From positions 42,741 through 106,740 of the forward strand of contig QNGE01000830.1 in the NCBI GenBank assembly GCA_008508345.1: a stretch of 64,000 bases of DNA, written 5' to 3'. How positions within the stretch are numbered: position 1 is the stretch's first letter; each line of letters starts with the position of its first letter. A program made the position numbers and the translations under genes. Shown here piece after piece: positions 23,701 to 34,300 of this stretch. This DNA comes from Paragonimus westermani (taxonomy: Eukaryota; Platyhelminthes; Trematoda; Plagiorchiida; Troglotrematidae). The notes under the pieces are model-generated. The model was not told the DNA's origin, made no database searches, and saw only the letters and a list, made by a program, of their open reading frames with translations.

Positions 23701-26700
23701 AAAAGGCTTGCACCACAGATTAACAGGTAGACAGCAGTATGCTCCATTAAGTGACGCTTTTCTCTGATAAGGAAACAACCCCGCTTCACCCCCAGCCCTT
23801 GGAATATCGGAGGACTCCTGTTCATGGACATCACTCTTCTGGCTTGCTTACCATGTCTGACTGTCGATGTGCCTATCGCACCGTCAGTCTTAGCCAAGCA
23901 GGTCATCAACTTTAAGTTGCGTTGCTGTTGGAACTCGCTTTCTATGATGAATCCGTTGCAAGTTCGAATATTTAAGTGATTTACACTTAACTCAGAGGCC
24001 TTAATCGCGGAGTTGTCGGAACAGTTACCGCGTTTCATCTAAAAGTTACCAGACAAGTTGATCATTACCTTAAGACGAATGTGGCTGAGCATTTAAGTAT
24101 GCTTATTCGGTCAGTGACAGCGATCCCGATTGCCTCACAAGGTCGAAGATGAGTGTGCTTCTCGGCCCTGGTATGAATGTGTACCCTTGACAGACCTCGA
24201 TAAAAACTCTATTGAAGTCCAGTACCTCTTCGGTAAAGGTACTCTGTAAGAGCAGGTCACTTTCCGTAAAAGTTAGTAGATATTTTTCGTCATTGTGGAG
24301 ATGACTACAAAATACTGGCCACCCGGCGTGTTCTGCATCTCTAGCTAATCCGGGGCGAGAGCAAGTGAAGGTTTGATGGCCCTTTGCGACAGACTGCTCA
24401 CGGTCACCTAATCAAAGTGTTTGCACCACATTTCCATGACACCCTTTGGCTAGGTGCACGAACAGTCGATGTTCACGTCTACCAGTACTTTTGGTAGATT
24501 GTATGGATGGACCGAAGATCGCCTTAAACGAATCGTAGAACTCTGTGTTGCCGACGATCTTGTAAGCCCTGCATCCGCTCACCCTGCTTCCTCCACCAGT
24601 TTTCCTTGATTCCGTGAACACGCCCGGCCAGTTGATAGCGGATACTCCGGAACATGGCGTTTATCGCTTCATTGCCTGGGCCCAGTGTGGATGTGAAAAA
24701 CGCGGCATTATTCTGTCGTAACAAATTAGAGATAACCATGTTGTTGCCGCCGAACCAGTCCGGGCGTTTCTTGTGCTCCACACTGATCGCCTCCGCGGCT
24801 GCTGTCGTGATCCGTTCTTTGAGTTGCTACCACCTACCCTCGGGAGCCCACAGAGAGTGAATCACGAACAGCGCATGAAACCGGGTGGGTCATCGCCCAA
24901 CGAGCGAGAAATGATACGAAAATTCACCACAGAAAACATCATCTAATCGGGAAGTGCTGGACAGGAGTGCAGGAACTTTTAAGTAAAAACCGTGCCGCAT
25001 GGTGGTCTGAAATACTTGTTCATAAACGTGAGCGCTCCGAGAACGTGCGAATTAGACGGTAGAGATCCCGCTCTATTGAACGACTTTTCGCCACGTTGTT
25101 GCCACTATCTGGACCCGGCGCAGTGAACTGCTGCGAACAAGCGCATTTGTCGATGGGGACTTAAAAAGTTAACTAACAGAATTTGAGGCACTTACGGCGT
25201 GTAGCGGACTGAACAACAATGCACACTTTTTTCATAGCTACTGGGGCTGCTACCTTGAGGAGCGAGGGCTTTCGTACCCTACATAAGTAGACAAAAAACG
25301 TAATCTCGTACTGAGAATCGCGGGCGGTACTAATCCAAGAGTTTACCAAAGAACAAGGTAGACAGCGGACACTCGACTTTTTATACTGACGGGTTTTACA
25401 ACTCACAAGACCCCCTGTCTGTTGTTAACACTTTGTACAGCAGTTGACGTTGGGTATGCCAGTAACAGGCCAGAAAACGAGGGCGAGGTTGGTAAGACGG
25501 CGGCTCATCCGTAGCTTGCCACCGAAACTACATCACAAGATGCACATAGTTAAATCTTGTGAGGTCGCAGATATCAGCTGGCTGTTCGGACTTGCACAGC
25601 GACAACCCCTGCGGACTGAATTCAGAAGACTAGAAGTCAGTGATTTCGAGAAAAAATTGAGCAGCTGACAAAATCTAGGAAGTTTGAGGGTGAACATGGA
25701 ATCAAAAATATCACAAAGCAGGTTACGGACGTAAACAAATACACCAAAATTGTTCCTTCGTGCGTAACGTAATAGTTCATTTCCCTACCATTGTCTTTTT
25801 CTTCGTTACCGGACTGTCAGGGGCGTTCCCCAATTAGAAGTGCTGATCAGGAGAGAGTGGAAGATCGCAGCATCAGATAAAGGACTGGGGCATCAATTAC
25901 CAGCGGACTAGATGGCTTGACCGTTAAGCTAGGTAGTTGGGACTTAACGATGATGGGAGAGCCAACGTCACAGATGCTAGGGTCTGCCACTTTTGAAATT
26001 CGGATAGATCGTGCAGCTTACGCCGCATAATACTGGCACGTGACGAAAAATGGGATAACAGGGGCTGCGTAGGCTAATGGCAAACATTGGTATGGAGAAG
26101 AGTGAGTTGCATGCCAGTAACGATACTGAGACGATAAAGAAGCGCTGCTGGGTGAACAGGATGGTTGCAAAATCCCGACTAGAATGCTCGTTTTAGGCCA
26201 TCACTGATTGAATAACTGATGCGGAGTTGGAGGAGTCCTTTCTCAACCATGGAAAACAATCAAGCACTGACAGAGACAAGAACTTAGTTCTCCACGAAGA
26301 AGGCATGTCTACTCACTGTGAAAATGTAAGGGGAATGTTGAACTTATCAGATGGCGATCGCCCCCCGTGATGAGACGGGCCACAACTCTCTTATCTAGCT
26401 GAAGACGACGAGTTACTTACTAGGACGATTGGCGTCCTAGGCCCTCTGACTGCAAGAATTCAAACATGCTAATAGAAACAACGAGGTACTAAACGCGTAG
26501 AGTGGCCCTCACCTATTCTTAGTGAATTGATGGGAGAGGATTGTATAGCTTCAGCGCTAGGACATGATGCCCGGTCCACCTGATTGCAACAGTGTAAAAA
26601 GTAAATCCAGCCAATAGATTTCACGTTACTGGGTAAAGCTTCAGATCTAAAGCGTACTCTACTGATCTCATTACATGAGTACGAACGGTTGTCCTGACAC

Positions 26701-29700
26701 ACTACTGCTTGTGCTGTAGAAAGGATTTTGTAGGATGACAGAACGGGGTCTGCATATTGGCTGGGGGTATGTGAACTTCTTTGATCCACACCTGTATGTG
26801 GCCTTCATCCGAAGAAGACCGTGGCTACCTGTTGATGGTCTGGGAACAGAAAGTTACTGATTGCTTTCTTCAGCGAGATGGAATAGTTACGTTTAGTGGA
26901 GTTTAAATTGTGGTCCATTTTCCTTTAGGAATCGGTGACTTACTTTTCACTTTGGTCAGCCACTCACAGTGTTCAGTACATGGTGGACAGCTGTCTGCAA
27001 ATCTGGCAGTTTGTCGACGGGACTAAATACGTCTGTTTACAGGTGCACGTCGACATTGGAGCACTAAATCCAACAGCATCACTGTTCCTCAGAACACGTT
27101 TTACATGAAATTGAATAGCATCGTGATGGTAAATTAAGCCTGTTTTTCTATTTAACCTTGAGCGATCCCAGGGTGTTTTTATGGTCACATGATGCGTTGG
27201 TCACAAGGCAGCAACCAGCGACGCCTCAGCCGTAAAAACCTAGTTTGCTGAATCATTATAGTGAATTGCATCCTGTTTTTTACCTGCATGTTTGCTACCA
27301 AGACGTCTGCTTGCTTCTCAACTGACAAGCCCTTCTGACATTTACTGTGAGGCCTATGTACTCTGGGAGCTATGATGGTGAACATATTTCCGACAATTTT
27401 TCATCATCATCTGCCTGTAAGATAGGTAATCAACGTAATGTGACCGGTAATTTTTGGCTGAGTGAACCAAGACCAGTTGTGAACGGTCGGTATCTTTTGT
27501 GCTTAACCCTATTCTTCTGTTATCTTTTCATGTCAAATTTCAGCGTACAGAAGCGATGCAGTTAGTCCGTGATGCAATAGCGGCTGGTATATTCAATGAT
27601 TTGGGCTCTGGCAGCTTTGTTGATTTATGTGTCATTACGAAGGAGGGTGCGCAATACCTTCGACCTTATGATGTCGCGAACAAAAAAGGACAGAGGTGAT
27701 TGATTGCTCTTAAAATTATTATCTGACGGACTTATATACTCATTTTGTTTGTTTTCGTACTTAGACTGTGATTACGAAGTGTTGGTTCAATCTGTCGCTG
27801 GCTGAGTATTTTTAGCCGAAGTACAGAAAATGCAGTACTGTCGCTCTATACCTTTTCTAGTTTACCTTTAATACGTCCCAAAGGGGTCAGCTGGGTTTGA
27901 ACATGGAGCAAATGCGCACGGCTAATGCGCACATGATTAGGCTGAAGAATACAAGGATCGGGTGGCTCTTACAAAATGAGCGGATGCGATCCCGCCAGGT
28001 GCAGCTCGGTTGTTTGTTTGCAAGGTGTAGTCTCCTTGATGTTGACTTTGAATATAGACAGTTATTTTCAGTAGTTAGATCCCTTCCCGTCCCATTTTTT
28101 TCTTCTCTCACATATAGGGTTTGCTTTTTCTTCATAGTTGTGTGGCAGTTAAGCATTACTGTGAACCACTGATGTATTGCTATGATGATAATGAGGTGCA
28201 GACAGTACAGAAAGTTAGCTTACCTGGACCTGGGGCATCTCAAACTGGAAAAAGTATCGATTTGCCACAATTGTGAACACGTACTTACATCACGATTCAA
28301 ATCGCCTACACAATCTATCCAGTCCGTTTTTATCAATTAACACCTTTCTATCGAATTAGACACGCAAACCGCTGGATAATTTTGCTGTCTATCTGATCAC
28401 CCGACGCGTGCTCGGGTGTACCCACAACAGTTTTACTGAAATGGTTGTGCCGCACGTTCTCAAACGGTACACGTTTACATCACTATTATTTCCCAGCATA
28501 AGCGCGAATTTCCTGTTCGTATTCGTACTGCGTGCGGAATTTCGGACAACTGATTCCGTTGTTAGAAGAGCAATGAGCAAATGCTCAACGTGAACAGGCG
28601 CGTGGAGACTGAGCGATGTAGTGATATATCTGGTGTCGTTTTTGTATCAGAGCCCTAAAATGCGGAACAGAATACGCCTGTCGAAATTTAGGGGTAAACG
28701 AATCGTGGATTATCTGAACACATGCGTATACGATCTGCTACCTTGTTGACTGACGGGTGATTTGGTACGTGGGTTGCAGTAGTTACACGTTGGTGAATTT
28801 TCTTAACCCCACAACACAGCCTTGAGTTATCTTTCTTGAACAGTCCCGAGGACCACAGAACTGATTTTGCCTCGTTCATTGATGAAGTCCGAGACATCTT
28901 AGCACCTAGAACCAGAAAACATCACAAAGCCCACTAATGGTTTGCAAAGAAAAGCTGATTGAACGATCTTCGCCAGATGGTCCTACTCAGCGTAAATATA
29001 CTGGGATGAAGAGCCTACCCTTTCAAAGCCCAATTATCTAATCACTGCCTTTGTTCAACGTTGCTTTGAATGTGATACCTTATTAGGGAAAGTCACGCGT
29101 GATGCGTAAGATCCCTTGAGAATTAGGTCAAGGGATCATTAGTACTATTCAGTGTCCACTTTTCATATTTGGTTGTGACAACCATCGTACAAATTTCCAA
29201 ATCCGTTATGTATCTCAGGCTTCTACCTTTAGTGACCATTCCTGATGAAAGTACGGTGCGAATGTTGCCTAAAAATTACCGTTAATTGTACTTGCGTTTC
29301 TCCTGAATTACTTGGTGACACTATAAAGCGTCTACCATTGCAGTGGCAAAGCCCATGAACCAGTGGACGATTGATCTTCTATTGTGTTTTGTACTTCGAA
29401 ACTGGTATAATGAACTGAAATTCGTCTTAAGCAATTACGGAGTTATAGCGAAATCTGGCATGACATGGATCGTGCTGCATAGCCCCAGTGGTTTCATTTT
29501 TCAAACAGGGTCTTATCGTTCCTTTGCTGTGCTTAGCTTTTGCGTCATTCATCTTATTTGATGTGTACTCTCAGTTACCTATGTGGTTGATCACTACCTT
29601 TACAGTTGGTGTAATGCGTCACAAATTTGTTAACGTACTTCCGTCTACGTCTTGTGGCGTTTTACGCAGTATCCACCAGAGGCGTACCCCATAGCAACCC

Positions 29701-30190
29701 TTCGAGCCCCTGCACGTGCTTCCGTTAACGGAACTTCAATCCTTTCCTATTTCGTGCGTTGACGGCAACGAATGGTCCGGTGGAACAGCTATTCAGTGGC
29801 CGGTCACACGACACTGCCGACTGTGTAGTTGTTTAATATTTCATGTAAGCGTCGCCCGCGAGATGAATAACCGCACATGTGGAATCAGCAAAGCAAGTTT
29901 GCAGGAGTCCATCCATCACTAACTGCGTTGAAAGTACTCGTCGAATTGTCGTTTATTCCCCTTCGATTTTCGTGTTTTTTTAAGAGCGTGCTCTTCCGAA
30001 CGGTATCAAATGGACTTACGGGCCAAAACTGTGTTTATATCTTGGTTTCAGAGCCGCAAGATATAACGCGCCTGCTGGTTCCACTGCAATTCTGTCAAGA
30101 ACCGTACAGAAGGTAGAATTTGACGTAGTCACCACCCGCGTCATCCGTGACATGCCAGACCCAAAAGAAGAAGCGATGGACGTTGCATAA
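17025..30190 (+). CDS. PSMB7: Proteasome subunit beta type-7 (20S beta2, trypsin-like), seven exons
   Basis: Joined exons 17025-17086, 17120-17201, 17238-17335, 17368-17515, 17550-17717, 27544-27695 and 30052-30190 give 849 nt, or 282 codons plus stop, with GT-AG introns and matching phases throughout; human PSMB7 has 277. The N-terminal GGFSFENC and the processing site KTG/TT match the family. Thr40 is the mature Thr1 nucleophile, and Asp17 (ADTRAT) and Lys33 of the mature enzyme are present. Later motifs are [31 protein letters not shown] and [10 protein letters not shown]. The C-terminal arm is divergent but aligned. In the 20S core this subunit cleaves after basic residues. Mature residue 53, acidic in yeast and human, is Gly here. 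The four 5' introns are 33, 36, 32 and 34 nt; the last two are 9826 and 2356 nt. Confidence 0.96.
17718..21149. other. First part of PSMB7 intron 5, no gene recognised
   Basis: Begins with a consensus gtaagt donor. I see no coding segment, transposon motif or repeat that I can name on either strand. Short open frames at 18218-18734 on both strands show no family resemblance. Confidence 0.5.
21430..22290 (-). mobile_element. RTE-like LINE fragment (reverse transcriptase), in PSMB7 intron 5
   Basis: Read on the minus strand, 22290-21430 gives pieces of a reverse transcriptase in order: [13 protein letters not shown], a [16 protein letters not shown] piece (usual form QCGFRxxxxTxDMIFAxRQ), a degenerate domain-A piece, [10 protein letters not shown], and FADDSMLF at about 21518-21529. 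The catalytic FADD is retained but frames shift at least twice. It may belong to the same insertion as 24080-24900, with 1.7 kb of other DNA in between. Confidence 0.65.
22300..24079. other. Unassigned intronic DNA between two LINE pieces
   Basis: Separates two minus-strand RTE-like LINE segments that would adjoin in an intact element. Open frames on the minus strand (23640-24038) and plus strand (23278-23730) show no family resemblance. It may be a nested insertion or an internal part too decayed to read. Confidence 0.4.
24080..24900 (-). mobile_element. RTE-like LINE fragment (endonuclease-RT linker)
   Basis: On the minus strand from about 24860 it reads [15 protein letters not shown]..., then [37 protein letters not shown] and [13 protein letters not shown]. 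This block lies between endonuclease and reverse transcriptase in RTE/RTE-X type LINEs (typical forms DWFDDND, WWxxKAxEIQ, FYxAxKAVYGP). Frameshifts follow near 24525. The orientation and order fit the RT fragment at 21430-22290. Confidence 0.6.
24985..25130 (+). repeat. Possible LTR end, similar to one at 36930-37040
   Basis: The ATAAACGTGAGCGC and CATTGAACGACTTTT-like words here recur in the same order and spacing at 36930-37040, just upstream of a Gypsy element. This may be a solo or truncated LTR. The match is by eye. Confidence 0.35.
25131..27543. other. End of PSMB7 intron 5, no gene recognised
   Basis: Only short open frames are present, with no motif I can name. It ends with the TTTCAG acceptor of PSMB7 exon 6. 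Confidence 0.5.
27544..27695 (+). CDS. PSMB7: PSMB7 exon 6
   Basis: Bounded by TTTCAG before 27544 and an AG/gtgatt donor after 27695; 152 nt, entering in phase 0 and leaving in phase 2. It encodes the [23 protein letters not shown] helix and loop, including the conserved Asp and Ser that support the active site, then DLCVITK and [12 protein letters not shown]. It directly continues the FRFDMD end of exon 5. Confidence 0.95.
27925..28185 (+). repeat. Interspersed repeat, copy A (PSMB7 intron 6)
   Basis: It shares ordered blocks with 49973-50215: GTTTGCAAGGTGTAG, a TCCCTTxCC/TTTTCTTCT middle, TTTGCTTTxTTCTTCAT, and TGGCAGTTAAGCAT. The family is unknown. No coding sequence is shared beyond chance. 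Confidence 0.6.
28186..30051. other. Rest of PSMB7 intron 6, no gene recognised
   Basis: No supported coding segment or named repeat; ends at the GGTTTCAG acceptor of exon 7. Confidence 0.5.
30052..30190 (+). CDS. PSMB7: PSMB7 terminal exon 7
   Basis: Starts after GGTTTCAG and supplies one base to finish the Arg codon split at the end of exon 6. It encodes [13 protein letters not shown], corresponding to the family's RYxxxxGTTAVL segment, then a 30-residue acidic tail ending in MDVA and a TAA at 30188-30190. In the family this C-terminal arm wraps around beta3. The tail is the least conserved part. Confidence 0.92.
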
Positions 30191-31019
30191 TCTTTCATTT
30201 GCAACATTATCACTGATTATCTATTGCGAATAAAACCCGCTGTGAACACTTTCAAAATCACTTGTACGCGTTAACTTATGATTCTGTTGTGCGCACGTTT
30301 TCTTCGTAATCTCCGGCGGGCCCAACTGAATTTTAAGGACATAGTGAGTAACCTAAGATGTTTAGGACCACATGAGTTGCCCGATCCTGGCCTGTAAAAT
30401 TGTGCTTATTCGCATTTTCCAAAACAACTCATGTTGTCGTGAACCACATCCTTCAAACGATCCGTCTTACAGATCACCAGCCATTAACAATCTCTACGCT
30501 AAAACCAGTTTTTTGCTGTATCGGATACTGTTTACGCCAGAAGCTGTTTGTCGTTATTACGCCTCGAAAACCAAATTTGAACTGTCTTTTTAATGTCGTT
30601 TCATTGGCTTCTCTTCGCTCCGCTGATATCGCATACTAGAGACCATGAGCTTACTAGCGATAGGGTGTGGCTCACCGGAAAATCTCGTGTACATCACTGT
30701 ACCCAAAGAACTAAAGTCATTGGTGTTTGTTCATTCGTAAGTGCATCCTCGACTAACTCGCTTGACGTAAGCGGAGTCGGTTCAGTGGTGACGGGGTGCA
30801 CTGTTACGCATGCAGACACCGGTTGATTGGATAGAAAGTTTAGCAAAACCACGAGTGTTAGCAAGTTTTATACGCGCGCACACTTGATTGAAACGAAAAC
30901 GATAATAGATACGCTAAGATAATTCACAATGTCGGTGTTGCGCATATCACAGAAAACGAAGTGGTCGCACTTAACAAACTGTTCAGTGAGTGGACTTGAA
31001 GAACATCGCCAATGCGATA
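30191..31019. other. Convergent intergenic region between PSMB7 and SLC39A9
   Basis: 829 bp between two stop codons facing each other. It contains the PSMB7 AATAAA at 30229-30234. On the minus strand a TATAAA variant at 30867-30872, about 150 nt after the SLC39A9 stop, could serve that gene, but no canonical AATAAA was seen there. Confidence 0.6.
30229..30234 (+). promoter_or_regulatory. PSMB7 polyadenylation signal
   Basis: Canonical AATAAA 39 nt after the stop codon. It implies a very short 3' UTR and transcript end near 30250. Confidence 0.7.
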
Positions 31020-31385
31020 TCAATGTGCATGTCCTATGGAGAGCAACAATGGTATAACGGAGCCAAAGCACAGTAATGACAGATCCACTAAACCCAATCT
31101 GGTAGATTCTGAATCAGAAGGTGAGGGTTTGTTGGGACCAACACTGTCTGTTGTTCCTGTCGGATTGGTGTAAACGATGATGGGGTCGGTGGAGCCCAGA
31201 GTGTACAGCGTGTAATCGCCGGTTTCGGATTGGGTTGGGTCCGCAGAGGTATGCAAACCCTCGGGCGCACATACCGAATGGGTTTGAATCAGTTCAGGTA
31301 GAATGTGCGAGGCAGCAACGTACAGAAAGGTTCCACCGGACAATAGCAGAGCGAAGCCGGTCTTCGCTATCGAGCTATCGGTCAC
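31020..31385 (-). CDS. SLC39A9: SLC39A9 terminal exon with TM VII-VIII
   Basis: The acceptor TTCATACCAG lies just before GTG at 31385. The exon encodes TGFALLLSGGTFLYVAASHILPEL, a hydrophilic Thr/Ser/Pro-rich loop of about 60 residues (about 30 in human ZIP9), and the last helix ending GHAH, then TGA at 31022-31020. Confidence 0.93.
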   Translation of the reverse strand: MTDSSIAKTGFALLLSGGTFLYVAASHILPELIQTHSVCAPEGLHTSADPTQSETGDYTLYTLGSTDPIIVYTNPTGTTDSVGPNKPSPSDSESTRLGLVDLSLLCFGSVIPLLLSIGHAH

Positions 31386-34300
31386 CTGGTATGAAGAAGA
31401 TAAACAAGACTGATCGAAATACACTTGATATACGGCGAGATCACAATAGTACACGATACGATGCAATCTGAAAGACGTCTGTGCAGTGGCTTGATGTGAT
31501 TTAATGCGGTCAGTGGCCGAAAAAAGTTTGTGCGCCATAAGGACATCGAGATGTCCAGGGGCTTACACACTCCTGTTGCAGCAATAAAACTGCGTTATGG
31601 TAAGGTAGCGTGCTCTCTCACAGAACTGATGTGAACACTTAGGACAGTTGGTTTTCACCGGTGAATTGTCGGTCCCTGGCAACCTACTTCCCAAGTAAGT
31701 TTTTCTCTGCAGCTGACTTGATATTGGACGGGTTAGCATCCGTTGGAGTAAAACTTGCTGCCTCATATAACCGCGAATCAGTGGCAAATGCGTTTCTTGG
31801 GGAGCACTGTGATTACGTCCTTCCCACTGATTTGCTAATTGGCGAATGTACTGGAAATGTGTGGCTGATATTCTGTTTCACCAAGTGTATCACAGTGATC
31901 GCATACCAGATGGAAGACGAATCAAGCCTTCAGCTCAAAAAGATAATCGTATGTAACATTTCATGTCCAGTTGGTTGGTTCCGGACCCTAGATCAGCCGA
32001 GCGCGTGTTGCTACGTCGTGAGACGCTCTCAACATTACATTCACATCGTGGACACTTACGATGAGCATCCTCCTGTACAGAGTTGTCCTTTGTGAGGTGC
32101 GCGAGTTGACGTTATCTGTAAACAATCCAGCATAACCGCACTTTACATTGCCTAGGTTGAACGTGTATCTGGTTCTTATAATCGACTGATCCATCGCTTA
32201 CTATGTGGGCGCGCACTTACAAGGACCGACGGAAGCGTGGTAGTGGTGCACGCGTGTCAGCCGTTTTGACACAAAGGCGTAGTTGGTTAAGCGATGGCCA
32301 GTCTAGGTCATCGGATCAAGAACAGAAAGGCTAATACGGCTGGTTGCCACTTATTTTGAATGCGTCAGAAGCACATGCGAGGTCGGTTGGAGTTTCAGCG
32401 GCACCATGCATCTAAAATCGCACGTTCAACATCACGGTATCTACACCTTACAAATATATAACGGAGTTGCGAGCAAGAGAGCCTCCTTATAGGTACCGCT
32501 GCCTGGCTTCGTTAGTTCACAGGCTGGCCAAACAGCGACGAAGCTCACATCAGCGAGTCCCTTTAGTCGTTATATCCCAATGCTTCCAGGCAGGGTTCAG
32601 ACGGATCACGAAGACGAACACAACCATTCATTTCTAATTTGCGGGTGGCTGTTTATCCTAGGCCAAATAATCGACTAGAAACTTGGGAGCTCTATGTAGT
32701 ATGGTGAGGGTATGCGAGGAATGTGTTTGGTGTATCAGCATCCTGCAGGCATGGCACACAAGTAAATCATGTATCTTTTTGTAGTTTAGAGGTATACAAT
32801 GAAGCCACACTGGTAAAAAGCCGCCTTCTAACGTTCTGATTGCCTAATCGTTGGTATCGTCAGGTGCACGCGATTGGACGTGTGTATGGATGATCAGCCT
32901 GCAGTAATTTCTTATACGTTCAACGTTTCGCAGGCGCAAAGTGGGGCCACTGTAGCCGTACTGTAGGCATACGAGCGTTATCCTTAAATCTAGATTGGAG
33001 AGAATGCAACAGATTTTGTAATACCGCCCAAGCCTTGTTTCTGATTTTACTCCTGTGGTCAGCAGTTTTTCCAACCGCGTTATATATATATATATATGTA
33101 GGATGCTACAATATGTATATATATATATATATATTGGATGCTACAATACATATATATATATATAGTAGCATGATTGGTGTTGATGAGTTACATCAATTTT
33201 AACCTCGTGAAACACCTCCATAAAAAAGAACAGTCCAGTTACTCCTGCTCCTGGAATGTCCATCCAGACCTTTGGGGTGCAGCGACGCAACGGAATTCAG
33301 CAAAATCTCGTACATAAATGTTTTTGACGACACTGTTGGGGCGCAATATCAAAAGACGTGATCCAGTGGATACAACATTTCGACAAATAAAAAGTCTTAT
33401 GCTCAAGCTGTTCGCAGTAAACATTAGTTGAAATGCAACCAAATCTGATCACTCAAACCGCCTAACTATGGTCTTTCGTTTACACTATCCAAAAAGTTTC
33501 TAGTTGGTGCGCGTTGTTCAACCATACCCCTTACAGTCGAGCTTTACGACAGGGCCGAAGGAATTACTTTACAAAGATACTGTGAACATTCTCTAGCCGA
33601 CCACCGAATTCTTCAGGCCACTATCACCACTGTGAAATACGCACTGGTCGTCACAAACGGCACACAGAATAATGCCAGTTGTGATAAATTTTGAAGACAA
33701 TTCTCGTACGAATATCCACCTAACCGACCGCGTACCCAAACGCCTGGTACTGAGTCTTAGAGATGCTCTGCCTTCGCCTTTATCAGATTCGAAATCAACG
33801 GCAATCAGTTCTGTTCGATTTTCTACGTTTAGTTCCTCTACAACTTGATTGACATACTTCCACTGATTAGACAGTACTGTCTCCATCATAGTCGTGAGAA
33901 TGATTTCAGTCACTGGGCATGACCGTCAAAACTGGTTGGTTGACTGGCTGAACCTCGCTGGAAAAGATACTTTTAAAAACATGGTTAATATTTAAATTAC
34001 AACAGCTGGTGCAAATACTTGTGGACCGATTTGAACTTGCACAACACTACTATACCTCCAATGAGCCGTATGTATCCGTCCGCGCAGTGACCTAGAAACC
34101 AGCTGCTTTTGTAATGAGCAAGCTGTTTCGGGTGGGACGAGGTCTGCATATATACATTTAATTCCCCGGAATCCCTCGCTCCAGTGAAGCATATCCAGCA
34201 ACTGTTAGTTGATATTTGCGGGAGCCTACGCCGTTTCTGTTGAGTGGGCTTCACATCCAAGCATCATAGAAGGCTGAATAAAAAAAATAAACGGGTCCGT

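Noticed and set aside
31661..32095. 144-codon plus-strand frame in the SLC39A9 intron
   Set aside because: No conserved motif, no splice context and opposite strand to the host gene.
33593..33913. 106-codon minus-strand frame as an extra SLC39A9 exon
   Set aside because: The ZIP9 protein is continuous from the 50742-50891 exon to the 31020-31385 exon without it, and it has no membrane segment.
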